Source of the DNA: Verrucomicrobiota bacterium
GTDB taxonomy: Bacteria; Verrucomicrobiota; Verrucomicrobiia; Opitutales; Opitutaceae
Assembly (NCBI GenBank): GCA_023399155.1
Contig: JAEWQP010000008.1
Location: 124,001-188,000, forward strand
DNA: 64,000 nt
Reading direction: 5' to 3'
The number at the start of each line of letters is the position of its first letter. The stretch's first letter is position 1. Made by a program: the position numbers and the translations under genes. Shown here in pieces: positions 1-7,497 of this stretch. A model generated the notes under the pieces. The model saw nothing but the letters and a program-made list of their open reading frames with translations. It was not told where the DNA came from and did not search any database.

Positions 1-2
1 AT

Positions 3-311
3 GCGTTCGTCATTCTGGACGAGGCCCAAAACACCACCCCCGAACAGATGATGATGTTCCTAACTCGTTTGGGTGAGGGCAGTAAAATGATCGTGACCGG
101 CGATGTGACGCAGATCGACCTTCCCCGCTCCAAGGCTTCGGGACTGGTTCAAGCCCGGCGCATCCTCGCCGACATTCCGGGCATCAACATCTTTCACTTC
201 GGCCCCGGCGACGTCGTCCGCCATCCGTTGGTCTTGCGCATCCTGGAAGCCTACCATAGACACCGCGACCAGAAGGAAGCCTCCGGCCCGCCACGTTCCT
301 CCTCATCCTGA
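3..311 (+). CDS. phoH: PhoH-family ATPase, C-terminal part
   Basis: The gene is cut by the left edge; its frame is open from base 3. The visible part starts with a Walker B-like stretch (FVILDEAQNTTPEQM), followed by TGDVTQIDLP, both characteristic of PhoH-like P-loop ATPases, and ends with a typical C-terminal block (FGPGDVVRHPLV). PhoH proteins are cytoplasmic nucleotide-binding proteins often linked to RNA metabolism. The gene lies 27 bp ahead of the 7TM-HD gene and ybeY on the same strand, the usual phoH–yqfF–ybeY order, so an operon is likely. The N-terminal half with Walker A is outside the window. Confidence 0.93.
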   Translation, partial: AFVILDEAQNTTPEQMMMFLTRLGEGSKMIVTGDVTQIDLPRSKASGLVQARRILADIPGINIFHFGPGDVVRHPLVLRILEAYHRHRDQKEASGPPRSSSS

Positions 312-338
312 CGTCCCTCCAGGCGCTCCGCTTCCACC

Positions 339-2795
339 ATGTCTCTAGCTGACCTTTTCCGTCCGAAGGCGAACTCGCCGGTAGGTCGGCGCCGCAAGCG
401 CAAGACCGAGGTCGGGCTGGGTCTCCTCGAGTTCATGGAGCGAAGCCGGGCGATGACGATCGCGATCTTCATCGCGACGGTTGCGACGATCTTCGTGGTC
501 AGTTTCGTGGGCGTGAACCCGGCGGCGTTTCACATTCTCGAAGGCCAGCACGCGACCGCGCGCATCGTCGCCGATTCGGAGTTCAGCTACACCAGCACAC
601 TGCTCACTGAGCGCAAGCGCGAGCGGGTGGCCCGCCAGGTGCCGCAGGTTTACTCGGTGGACTTGGCCGGGTTCGAGGTGTTTCGACGCCAGGTGCAGAA
701 GCTCGTCCGCGAGTTTCGGCGCCTCGATGCGACCTGGGCCGGCCTGCCCGAGGCCGACCGCCTGAGCGAACTCGCCATCCTTGCTGACAGCATCAACCAG
801 CGCAGCGGCTTCCATGTGAGCGTGCGCGACCTGATGACGCTGATGAGCGCCGAGCCGGCCGTCCGGGAAAAGCTGATCGACGCCGGCATCTTTAATCTCG
901 AGGAGATCCACAAAGGCGGCATCTACGCGCCCGAGACCACGATCGCGCCGACCGGCGAGCGCGAGATGTTGATGTTCCAGGTCCAGCGCGCGAGCGGCGA
1001 CCTGATCCAGACGCGGGTGCTTTCCGTTGAAGAGGCAGCCACGAACCTTCGGATCAATCTCAGCGACAACTTTGCCGCACAGTCGGTCTCATCCGCGCTC
1101 TCGACCGCGTTGTTCCGCCTCCTTCGCCCAGGCGTCCAGGCCAATCTGCGTCACGACGATGCACGCACGGGTGAGCTGCAGGACAAACTGCGCAGCGAAA
1201 CCCCGCCCGTGGTCGTGCGGGTGGAGGTGGGCCAGTCGATCATCGAACCCAACACGCGCGTCACACAGGCGCAGATCGAGATGCTCGACGCCTACCAACG
1301 GCACCTGCTCGAAACCCGCCAGCTTCCGAGTGGGATCGACGAGCAGTTGATCGGACGCGTCCTGCTCGTCATCGGGCTGATCATCATCGCGGGCATCTAC
1401 CTGCGGCTGGAGGACCCCATGACCTTGCGAAGCAACAGCCGGCTCGGGCTGCTTGCGCTGGTGCTTCTGGTCAACCTCGGCCTGCTGCGCGCCACGCTCG
1501 AGGCCGGATTCCTGCCCGCCTTTCGCTCGGCTCCGGAACTGGCGGCACTCATGCCCTATGTCGCGCCCGTTGCTTTTGCACCGATGATCATCGCGGTGCT
1601 GATCGGTGCCGGCCCGGCGCTGTTCTCCGGACTGCTCGTGAGCGTCTTTGCCGCGATCATCTTCGGCAACCGCCTCGATCTCCTCGTGCTCTCGCTGCTC
1701 GCCTCGACGATCGCCGCGTATTCGTGCCGGGCCGTACGCCGCCGTTCCCGCGTGGTCCGGGCGGGCTGGCTCTCCGGCGTCGTGTTCTCGATCTTCGCGC
1801 TGCTCCTCGGCCTGGCTGACCGGATGCCGCCGGACCTCGCGGGAAAGGCCGCCGTGGGCGGCCAGGTGCTCGGTCTCCTCACCGGCATCGTGGTGGTCGG
1901 CATGCTGCCGGTGCTCGAATCGCTCTTCCGTCGCACCACCGACATCACGCTGCTCGAGCTCACGGATTACAATCATCCGCTGCTGCGCCGCATGCAGATG
2001 GAGGCACCCGGGACCTACCACCACAGCCTGATGGTGGCCAATCTCTCGGAAAACGCCGCCAATGCCATCGGCGCCAATGCGCTGCTGTGCCGCGTGTGCT
2101 GCATGTTTCACGACATCGGCAAGCTGGTGAAGCCCGATTACTTCTCCGAAAACCAGCGCGGCGGCATCAATCCGCACGCCGACCGCTCACCCGCGTTCAG
2201 CGCGCTCATCATCAAGAGTCATGTGAAGGAAGGCGTCGACCTCGCCGTGAAGCACAAGCTGCCGCGCCCCGTGATCGATGTGATCCGGCAGCATCATGGC
2301 ACCACGCTGATCCGCTACTTCTACACGCAGGCACGCGAGAAGGCCAGGGCCGCCGCCGCCGCGGACCCGACATCCGCCCGACTTCTCGATCCGAACGCGG
2401 CGAACGAGTCGACGTTCCGCTACGATGGCCCGCGGCCGCAATTCAAGGAAAGCGCCGTCATCCTGATCGCCGACTCGGTCGAGGCGGCCAGCCGTTCGCT
2501 CCAGAAGGTCACGCCCCAGGCCGTCGAGGAACTCATTGATGCCATCATCCGCGAAAAGATCGAAGACGGACAGATCGACGATGCCCCGATCACGATCAAG
2601 GAGATCGCGCTCATCAAGCGCAGCTTCGTCTTCACGCTCCTCAACTCACTCCACGCGCGCGTCGTCTACCCGAAGGCGGAAAAAGCCGAGCCCGCCCCGC
2701 GCGGCGGAGGTGGCGAACGTCCGCCCGAGCCCAAGCCGTCCTCCAGCATCGTCGCCGCCGGCGCGGCCGGAGCCGCGCCGGGTGCACATCCGTAA
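339..2795 (+). CDS. 7TM-HD (PgpH/YqfF-like) membrane phosphohydrolase
   Basis: 818 residues. Order: a basic cytoplasmic N-terminus, one membrane segment near residues 40–60, a long extracytoplasmic 7TMR-HDED-type region to about 335, a cluster of hydrophobic helices at about 340–530, then a cytoplasmic HD domain. The HD signature is intact: tandem His at 561–562 (TYHHSLM) and His591-Asp592 in CMFHDIGK, with a later RQHHGT motif. Family members (PgpH) hydrolyse cyclic di-AMP; that substrate is inferred here, not shown. The last ~35 residues form a Pro/Gly/Glu-rich tail. Start is the ATG 27 bp after phoH. The 3' end overlaps the chosen ybeY start by 14 bp, suggesting translational coupling. Confidence 0.93.
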   Translation: MSLADLFRPKANSPVGRRRKRKTEVGLGLLEFMERSRAMTIAIFIATVATIFVVSFVGVNPAAFHILEGQHATARIVADSEFSYTSTLLTERKRERVARQVPQVYSVDLAGFEVFRRQVQKLVREFRRLDATWAGLPEADRLSELAILADSINQRSGFHVSVRDLMTLMSAEPAVREKLIDAGIFNLEEIHKGGIYAPETTIAPTGEREMLMFQVQRASGDLIQTRVLSVEEAATNLRINLSDNFAAQSVSSALSTALFRLLRPGVQANLRHDDARTGELQDKLRSETPPVVVRVEVGQSIIEPNTRVTQAQIEMLDAYQRHLLETRQLPSGIDEQLIGRVLLVIGLIIIAGIYLRLEDPMTLRSNSRLGLLALVLLVNLGLLRATLEAGFLPAFRSAPELAALMPYVAPVAFAPMIIAVLIGAGPALFSGLLVSVFAAIIFGNRLDLLVLSLLASTIAAYSCRAVRRRSRVVRAGWLSGVVFSIFALLLGLADRMPPDLAGKAAVGGQVLGLLTGIVVVGMLPVLESLFRRTTDITLLELTDYNHPLLRRMQMEAPGTYHHSLMVANLSENAANAIGANALLCRVCCMFHDIGKLVKPDYFSENQRGGINPHADRSPAFSALIIKSHVKEGVDLAVKHKLPRPVIDVIRQHHGTTLIRYFYTQAREKARAAAAADPTSARLLDPNAANESTFRYDGPRPQFKESAVILIADSVEAASRSLQKVTPQAVEELIDAIIREKIEDGQIDDAPITIKEIALIKRSFVFTLLNSLHARVVYPKAEKAEPAPRGGGGERPPEPKPSSSIVAAGAAGAAPGAHP

Positions 2796-3234
2796 CGCCC
2801 GCCGGGGCCTGCGGCTCGACACCGCCGCGGTGCGCCAGGCGATCCACGTCCTGGATACGTGGGGCGCCCATCCCGTGCCAGCGGGAGAGCTTTCGCTCGC
2901 AGTGCTCGATGCGCGGGCCATGGGCCGCGTCCACGCCGATTTCCTCGACGATCCCACGCCCACGGACGTGATCACGTTTGAGGGCGATCCCGCTCTCGGA
3001 TCTGCCGGCGAAGTGTGTGTCTGCGCTGATGTGGCCCGCGAGTACGCGGCCGAACACGGGACAGGCTTTGCCCGTGAACTCATGCTCTACCTTGTTCACG
3101 GGTACCTGCATCTGGCGGGCTGCGATGACACGCGGCCGGAGTTGAAACGCCGGATGCGCGCGGCTGAGCGCCTGGCCATGGCCGCCCTCGACCGCGCCGG
3201 CGTGCCCGTCGATGCGTGCGCGACGTGGCGCTGA
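2782..3234 (+). CDS. ybeY: Endoribonuclease YbeY (rRNA maturation/ribosome quality control)
   Basis: 150 residues from a GTG start; the open frame extends further upstream but only as a shadow of the 7TM-HD gene, and family similarity begins just after this GTG. YbeY is a metal-dependent endoribonuclease acting on rRNA. The PTDVITFEGD stretch and HGYLHLAGCDD motif identify it. Metal ligands His106 and His110 are present, but the usual third histidine is an aspartate (Asp116), a substitution also known in some other phyla. Third gene of the phoH cluster, overlapping its upstream neighbour by 14 bp. Confidence 0.88.
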   Translation: MHIRNARRGLRLDTAAVRQAIHVLDTWGAHPVPAGELSLAVLDARAMGRVHADFLDDPTPTDVITFEGDPALGSAGEVCVCADVAREYAAEHGTGFARELMLYLVHGYLHLAGCDDTRPELKRRMRAAERLAMAALDRAGVPVDACATWR

Positions 3235-3578
3235 TGTCGACCCACCCGCCTCGGCATGCATCCAGGCAGCCTGGCCTCGGGTGAAGCGAGTTGAGCCGGC
3301 CCCTTTTTCGTTGGCCTTGCCTCCCCGCGGGCTGACGATGTTCCGATGCTCTGTCCGCCTCCTCATCGTCCCCACGGCGCGCCCTACCGCACCGCGGCAC
3401 GCGCAGCCGCCACGGCGGCCCGCAGCCCTGCCGCGGCCGGGGGCTGCAGGGAGCACCGGGGCTGGTCGGGAGCGACAGACCGCTCGGCGTGCGCCGATCG
3501 TGCCCCGGGACGTTTGACGCTCGGCCGGCGCCTCGGTCCGACTCCTTCGCGCACGCTGCGCGCGTGCGCGTCCGCCGG
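3235..3578. other. Gene-free stretch between ybeY and exoD-like gene
   Basis: About 340 bp with no convincing reading frame. It has a short CTCG…CGAG stem followed by a C/T-rich run around 3260–3310, which could be a weak terminator for the phoH–ybeY operon, then very GC-rich sequence. No promoter or RNA gene recognised. Confidence 0.4.
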
Positions 3579-4217
3579 ATGAGACTTCGCCGCGCACGAC
3601 GTCCCTGGCTCGAAGGCCGGATCTCCAGCGGCCTGCGCCAGATGCTCGCCGACGATTTCGAGGGCGACTTCACGCTCGACGAGATCTTCGAACACCTCGC
3701 CGGGCGCGGCCATGCGGCCCTCATGGTCGTGATGGCGCTGCTCACCTGGCTGCCCGCGGTCTCGGTGGTGACCGGGCCGATACTGGTTTTCATCGGGCTG
3801 CGCTTTTCCTTCGGAAAGCGTCCCTGGCTTCCCAAATGGCTGCTGGAGCGCTCGGTTCACCGCAGCACGATCGCCTCCGTGGCGAACACCTGCGAGTCCA
3901 TCGAGAAGCGGACCGCGCGCATCCTTCGCCCGCGGGCCGTGGGGCTCGTCCGCAATCCATGGCTGCATCGTGCCCTGGGCGTGGTCGTCGCGATCTGCGG
4001 AGCGCTCCTTCCGCTGCCGATTCCGTTCACCAACTTCCCGCTCGCCCTTCCGGTCATCATCATCGGCCTGGCGCTGCTCGAGGACGACGGCCTCTACGCC
4101 GTGCTCGGACTCGCGCTCGGGCTCCTCGTGCTCAGTTCGCTCGCCGCGGCCATGTGGTGGGGCAGCGCGGGCCTGGGCCATCTCTGGCACCGCTATTTCA
4201 TCCGCGACGAGGTGTGA
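3579..4217 (+). CDS. ExoD-like exopolysaccharide synthesis membrane protein
   Basis: 212 residues from ATG 3579; a longer version from 3489 would add only low-complexity Arg-rich sequence. The layout fits the ExoD family: a short cytoplasmic N-terminus with a LDEIFEHLAGRGHAAL-type helix, then hydrophobic segments containing the conserved LPLPIPFTN(F/P) motif and a LxLLEDDG motif near the C-terminus, and a final membrane pair. Family members are inner-membrane proteins linked to exopolysaccharide production in rhizobia; the biochemical role is unknown. It stands alone after ybeY and converges with the sigma-factor operon. Confidence 0.82.
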   Translation: MRLRRARRPWLEGRISSGLRQMLADDFEGDFTLDEIFEHLAGRGHAALMVVMALLTWLPAVSVVTGPILVFIGLRFSFGKRPWLPKWLLERSVHRSTIASVANTCESIEKRTARILRPRAVGLVRNPWLHRALGVVVAICGALLPLPIPFTNFPLALPVIIIGLALLEDDGLYAVLGLALGLLVLSSLAAAMWWGSAGLGHLWHRYFIRDEV

Positions 4218-4249
4218 TCGCGGGGCTAGCTCTCCGCGGCCGGGCCCCG

Positions 4250-4269
4250 GCCGGCCCGCGCGGGCCGGC
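4250..4269. terminator. GC-only 20-bp palindrome between convergent genes
   Basis: A perfect 20-bp palindrome sits in the 60-bp gap between two converging genes, within a longer run of alternating C and G. It lacks a T-tract, so it is a candidate bidirectional roadblock or rho-dependent hairpin rather than a classical intrinsic terminator. Confidence 0.4.
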
Positions 4270-4277
4270 TCACGTAT

Positions 4278-4763
4278 TCACTTTGGCGTGACGATGATGG
4301 CGAGATTCTCGCCACCCGCGCCTGAACCGCCGAGGATGAGCGGCTTGCCGCGTTCCCAGCGGGCGTAGACCACGTTCAAGCGCTCGCGGTCGCCGTCCAT
4401 CCAGATCACGCGCAGCCACACGACACCCTCGCCGTAGTGGGCGGCCTGGAGCTTCACCGCGTTGCCCTGGGGCAGGGAAACCTCAGCTGTACCCGGCATC
4501 TGGATGCGGGTCGATCCCTGGCCGATGAAGCCGAAGCTCTCGAAGCGCAGCATCCGCCGGAGGTTGTCCGCATAGGGGGCGAGCCGCTCGTCGGTCTCGC
4601 CCTTCTCGCTGGATGCGGAAATCAGGGTGACACTCACCTGGACGCTGCGGGTGGACGATTTCCGGTCCAGCGTGTCGTCGCGCAGCTTGTTACCCGCGCC
4701 CGGGGCGAGGGGGGCGAGCGCGAGGATGAGGCCGAACAGGGTGAGAGTGGGGATCAATCGCAT
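4278..4763 (-). CDS. Small exported protein co-transcribed with ECF sigma factor
   Basis: 161 residues from ATG 4763. The N-terminus (MRLIPTLTLFGLILALAPLAPGAG) is a clear signal peptide. The mature part is beta-rich, with no recognised catalytic motif; it has an ADNLRRMLRFESF stretch, STRIQMPGTAEVSL, and ends ENLAIIVTPK. I do not recognise a family. Its start codon lies inside the end of the sigma-factor gene (10-bp overlap), so the two are almost certainly translated together. An envelope protein controlled by, or signalling to, the sigma factor is plausible, but this is inferred from position only. Confidence 0.72.
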   Translation of the reverse strand: MRLIPTLTLFGLILALAPLAPGAGNKLRDDTLDRKSSTRSVQVSVTLISASSEKGETDERLAPYADNLRRMLRFESFGFIGQGSTRIQMPGTAEVSLPQGNAVKLQAAHYGEGVVWLRVIWMDGDRERLNVVYARWERGKPLILGGSGAGGENLAIIVTPK

Positions 4764-5347
4764 GGCATCTCCTGGAGTTTGCGCGCCAGATGGCGCCGGG
4801 CATGAAACAACCGCGACATCACCGTGCCAGGCCGGCACTTGAGGGCGGTCGCGATCTCTTCGTAGGAAAGTCCCTGGACCTCGCGCAGCGCCAGCACGGC
4901 GCGATGCTTCGGAGGCAGCGTGGCGAGGGCACGCTCAAAGCGGCTCGCGCGTTCGGTGGTCTCGAGCGTGTCGCGCGGGTCGCCCTCGGCCGCCGGCTCC
5001 GCGATCGGATCCCCGTCGTCGCTCTCGAGAAAGGGAAGGAAACGGCCATACCAGCGCTTGCGCCCGCGCAGGTGGTCGAGCGACTTGCGCACGGCGATGG
5101 GATGAAGCCACGTCGTGAACTTCGAGTCGCCGCGAAAGGTGCCCAGCTTCTTCCAGATCACGATCCACACCTCCTGGGTGACGTCGTGGGCGTCGGTCTC
5201 ATTCCGGACGACCGAGAGCACAAGACGGAAGACGTACTCGTAATGCAGGCGCACGACGTCGCCGAACGCCACCTCGTCCCCCGCCTGCGCCCGCGCGAGC
5301 AGTTCGCGTTCGTCGAGGGTTTCGGCGGTGTTGTCGAGGTCGGGCAC
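4754..5347 (-). CDS. ECF-type RNA polymerase sigma factor
   Basis: 197 residues. Region 2 is seen in FGDVVRLHYEYVFRLVLSVV, DAHDVTQEVWIVIWKKLGTF and FTTWLHPIAVRKSLDHLRG; region 4 in LPPKHRAVLALREVQGLSYE and TALKCRPGTVMSRLFHARR, the helix-turn-helix that reads the −35 element. The open frame runs far upstream but only as a shadow of the neighbouring oxidoreductase and across a REP pair; the GTG at 5347 just before PDLDNTAETLDERELL gives normal ECF length. No anti-sigma gene with a cytoplasmic zinc-binding motif is adjacent; the partner is the exported protein whose start overlaps its stop. Confidence 0.86.
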   Translation of the reverse strand: MPDLDNTAETLDERELLARAQAGDEVAFGDVVRLHYEYVFRLVLSVVRNETDAHDVTQEVWIVIWKKLGTFRGDSKFTTWLHPIAVRKSLDHLRGRKRWYGRFLPFLESDDGDPIAEPAAEGDPRDTLETTERASRFERALATLPPKHRAVLALREVQGLSYEEIATALKCRPGTVMSRLFHARRHLARKLQEMPCD

Positions 5348-5376
5348 GGGAATCGTCTGCTGGTCAGCGATGCGAC

Positions 5377-5450
5377 GGTAGGGCGCGCTCTCCGAGCGCG
5401 CCGCGCCGGTCCAAAGGCATTCGCGGCTCGGCCGGAGGCCTCGCCCTACC
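5377..5450. repeat. REP pair (BIME) upstream of ECF sigma gene
   Basis: Two inverted units. The left (5377–5407) is a variant beginning GGTAGGGCGCGCTC, with its own stem; the right (5423–5450) is a standard copy reading GCGGCTCGGCC then GGAGGCCTCGCCCTACC. They lie just upstream of the chosen sigma-factor start, between it and the oxidoreductase stop. Confidence 0.8.
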
Positions 5451-5498
5451 TTCAAGCCATGTACCTCGTGCACACATACAGTTTCGAACGGTCTCGTC

Positions 5499-6914
5499 TC
5501 AGCGGCCCGGCTGCAGGATGTGCAGGTTGGCCATCGTGATGCCACTGAGAAGCGCGCCCACGATGCCCAGGTAACCCTGGTCGGTGCCGCAGAGGTAGAG
5601 ATTCTCGAGCGAGGTCCGCCCCGATCGCTGCTTGGCCGGCGCGCCGTAGATCGCGCCCCGCAGGTGTCCCGTGAAACGCTCAACGGTGCGCGGGGTGAAC
5701 ATGTCGGTCGCCTCCCGCGACTCGGCCGGCTCGTCCGCAGGCGCCGGCATGAAGCGCCGTGCGCTGCGTTCGATCTCGCCGAACCAACGGCGCTTTTCCG
5801 CGCCATAGTCGGCCTCGGAGGCGTTGAACCAGAAGTCGGCGTCCGCGAGGCAGGTGATGCGCACGAGCCCGTCGGCCAGCGTCCGTTCCGGCCCGAAGAC
5901 GAAATTGTTCGGTATGCACACGATCCCGCTGCGAAGGTCGACCGGCTCGGTCGCGGCTTCGTAGGCGAAGCGGTCGGAATCGTTGAAGAATACAATCGTG
6001 TCATCGCCCCAACCCCAGGCAGACGGTGGTGTCCTGTGCACGCTGATGGTTTCGACGAATCCGAGCCGCCCGGTATTCTCGTCGATCTGGGGCCCGGGCG
6101 CCTCGCCGCAGAGAAGCCGTGTCTCCGGGATCCCGGCGGACGACAACACATGGTCGGCCGTGACCTCCGTGCCGTCATCCAGGATCAGCCGGTCGACGCG
6201 CCCGCCGGCGGGCACGATCCGACGCACGCCGCACCTCATCCGGCGCTCGCCGCCCGCGGCCCGGAAACGCTCGAGCAGGACGCGAATGATCCGCCGCACG
6301 CCCTCGAGCGGCCGCGCGAAGCCTTCGAGAAAGATCGATTTTGCCATGATCACGAACTGCAGGAGCTCCATGTCACGCTCCTGCGCACTGCCGTAGAACA
6401 TGATCGGGCACAACAGCATGTCCGTCAGCACCGGGTCGTGCACGTGCGCGGCGATGAAAGCACGCGCCGATTCCCGCGGCGGATCGAGGCGGTTGTCGTC
6501 GTAGGCGCGGATCGCGGCAAGCAGTGCCCGGAAACCGTCGATCTGATGCGGAAACTCCCTCGCCACTTCCGCCTCCAAGACGGCTGGATCGTTCGTGAAC
6601 CGCAGATTGCGCCCGGGAAAGGCAATCCGGGAACCGACCTGCGGACACAAATCCAGCTCCTCGCGGTCGATCCGCAGTTGACGCAGGATGCGGCCCAGCG
6701 GTGTGCCTTTCACCGTGGGCGGCACGAAGTTGGTCATCGCATGCAAGCCCACGTCGTAGCGACGGCCGCCGATGCTGTAGAAACTGTTCAGGCCGCCGGG
6801 CGCGTTGTGCCGCTCGAAAAGGCACACGCGTTTGCCGAAGTAGGCCAGGCGAATGCCGGCGGCCAGTCCGGACATCCCGGCGCCGATGATCGCGACGTCG
6901 TAATGCTCAGGCAT
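5499..6914 (-). CDS. FAD-dependent oxidoreductase, CrtI/phytoene desaturase-like
   Basis: 471 residues from ATG 6914 (a GTG at 6923 is an alternative). The N-terminus has the dinucleotide-binding motif (VAIIGAGMSGLAAGIRLA) followed by the FERHNAPGGLNS block of the phytoene desaturase/carotene isomerase amine-oxidase superfamily; the C-terminus has the second FAD-contact block (LENLYLCGTDQGYLGIVGALLSG). These enzymes desaturate or isomerise polyene chains. The gene is downstream of ACP and ketoacyl synthase genes but separated from them by a terminator and a REP pair, so it may have its own promoter. A role on an ACP-bound or lipid polyene is inferred from context. Confidence 0.85.
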   Translation of the reverse strand: MPEHYDVAIIGAGMSGLAAGIRLAYFGKRVCLFERHNAPGGLNSFYSIGGRRYDVGLHAMTNFVPPTVKGTPLGRILRQLRIDREELDLCPQVGSRIAFPGRNLRFTNDPAVLEAEVAREFPHQIDGFRALLAAIRAYDDNRLDPPRESARAFIAAHVHDPVLTDMLLCPIMFYGSAQERDMELLQFVIMAKSIFLEGFARPLEGVRRIIRVLLERFRAAGGERRMRCGVRRIVPAGGRVDRLILDDGTEVTADHVLSSAGIPETRLLCGEAPGPQIDENTGRLGFVETISVHRTPPSAWGWGDDTIVFFNDSDRFAYEAATEPVDLRSGIVCIPNNFVFGPERTLADGLVRITCLADADFWFNASEADYGAEKRRWFGEIERSARRFMPAPADEPAESREATDMFTPRTVERFTGHLRGAIYGAPAKQRSGRTSLENLYLCGTDQGYLGIVGALLSGITMANLHILQPGR

Positions 6915-6929
6915 GGGCGTCACGGGAAT

Positions 6930-6954
6930 GGCTGAAAGCCCGAAGGGCTGAAGG
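6930..6954. repeat. CTGAAGG-type repeat, short array
   Basis: Three degenerate units (GGCTGAAAG, CCGAAG, GGCTGAAGG) lie immediately upstream of the oxidoreductase start. Same family as the arrays near 9.8, 10.0, 13.1, 51.6 and 51.8 kb. Confidence 0.7.
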
Positions 6955-6987
6955 ATGACGGCGAAAACCGTCCCGTCGTCGGCGCGA

Positions 6988-7064
6988 GGTAGGGCGAGCC
7001 CTCCGGCCGAGCCGCACGTGCACGATCATCGCTGGCACGGCTCGGCCAAAGGCCTCGCCCTACC
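6988..7064. repeat. REP pair (BIME) between oxidoreductase and ACP genes
   Basis: Head-to-head copies: 6988–7015 (GGTAGGGCGAGCC then CTCCGGCCGAGCCGC) and 7038–7064 (the reverse orientation, ending GCCTCGCCCTACC), 22 bp apart. The pair can fold into one long hairpin. Confidence 0.85.
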
Positions 7065-7137
7065 CTGACCGATCGTTCCGAGTCATTCGCGCGTCGCACG
7101 GTGCAGGACGATGAACAGGTGCGCTTCGCCCGGCCAA

Positions 7138-7172
7138 AACAAAAAAGCCGGAGGCGCCCAGCGCCCCCGGCC
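7138..7172 (-). terminator. Rho-independent terminator after the KAS–ACP unit
   Basis: Read on the minus strand: an 11-bp GC stem (GCCGGGGGCGC paired with GCGCCTCCGGC, 3-nt loop) followed by TTTTTTGTTTT. It lies about 37 bp after the ACP stop. Confidence 0.88.
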
Positions 7173-7208
7173 GTGAGAGTGAACGCGGCGCGCCGCGGTT
7201 CGTCCGCG

Positions 7209-7472
7209 TCAGGCTTTTGCGCCCGCAGCGTTGAACTTCGGCGTCAGGTAAGCAGCGCAGCTGTCGAGCGAGGCGAGCTGCATGTAATCCGCCTCCGGCA
7301 CCTCGATGCCGTGGCGCTTGCGCAGCTCCATGACGATGTCGAGAAAGTCCATGGAATCGAGCTGCAGCTGATCGCGGAGCCTGACGTCGGATTTGATCGT
7401 GGTGAGGTCCTCATCCGGCGCGATGTCGGCGATGATGTCCAGGACCAGCTTCTTGCATTCCTCTGAGGTCAT
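7209..7472 (-). CDS. Acyl carrier protein
   Basis: 87 residues, acidic and helical. Ser40 in LQLDSMDFLDIV is the phosphopantetheine attachment site, in the usual D-S-(M/L) context. The C-terminus is slightly extended (FNAAGAKA). It carries acyl intermediates in the cytoplasm. It is 25 bp downstream of a ketoacyl synthase on the same strand, so it is likely the dedicated carrier for that enzyme rather than the housekeeping AcpP. Followed by an intrinsic terminator. Confidence 0.92.
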   Translation of the reverse strand: MTSEECKKLVLDIIADIAPDEDLTTIKSDVRLRDQLQLDSMDFLDIVMELRKRHGIEVPEADYMQLASLDSCAAYLTPKFNAAGAKA

Positions 7473-7497
7473 ACTGTCTGTCGGTGATCGATGTGTT

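Noticed and set aside
1089..2177. 362-codon minus-strand frame inside the 7TM-HD gene
   Set aside because: Antisense shadow with no domain resemblance and biased composition.
3380..3530. Possible structured RNA (SRP-like) in the GC-rich gap after ybeY
   Set aside because: Some GC-rich stems can be drawn, but the conserved SRP apical loop (GGAAG…AGCAG pattern) is missing.
5348..6178. Longer form of the ECF sigma factor (474 residues)
   Set aside because: The extra part overlaps the oxidoreductase gene and a REP pair and has no sigma-factor resemblance.
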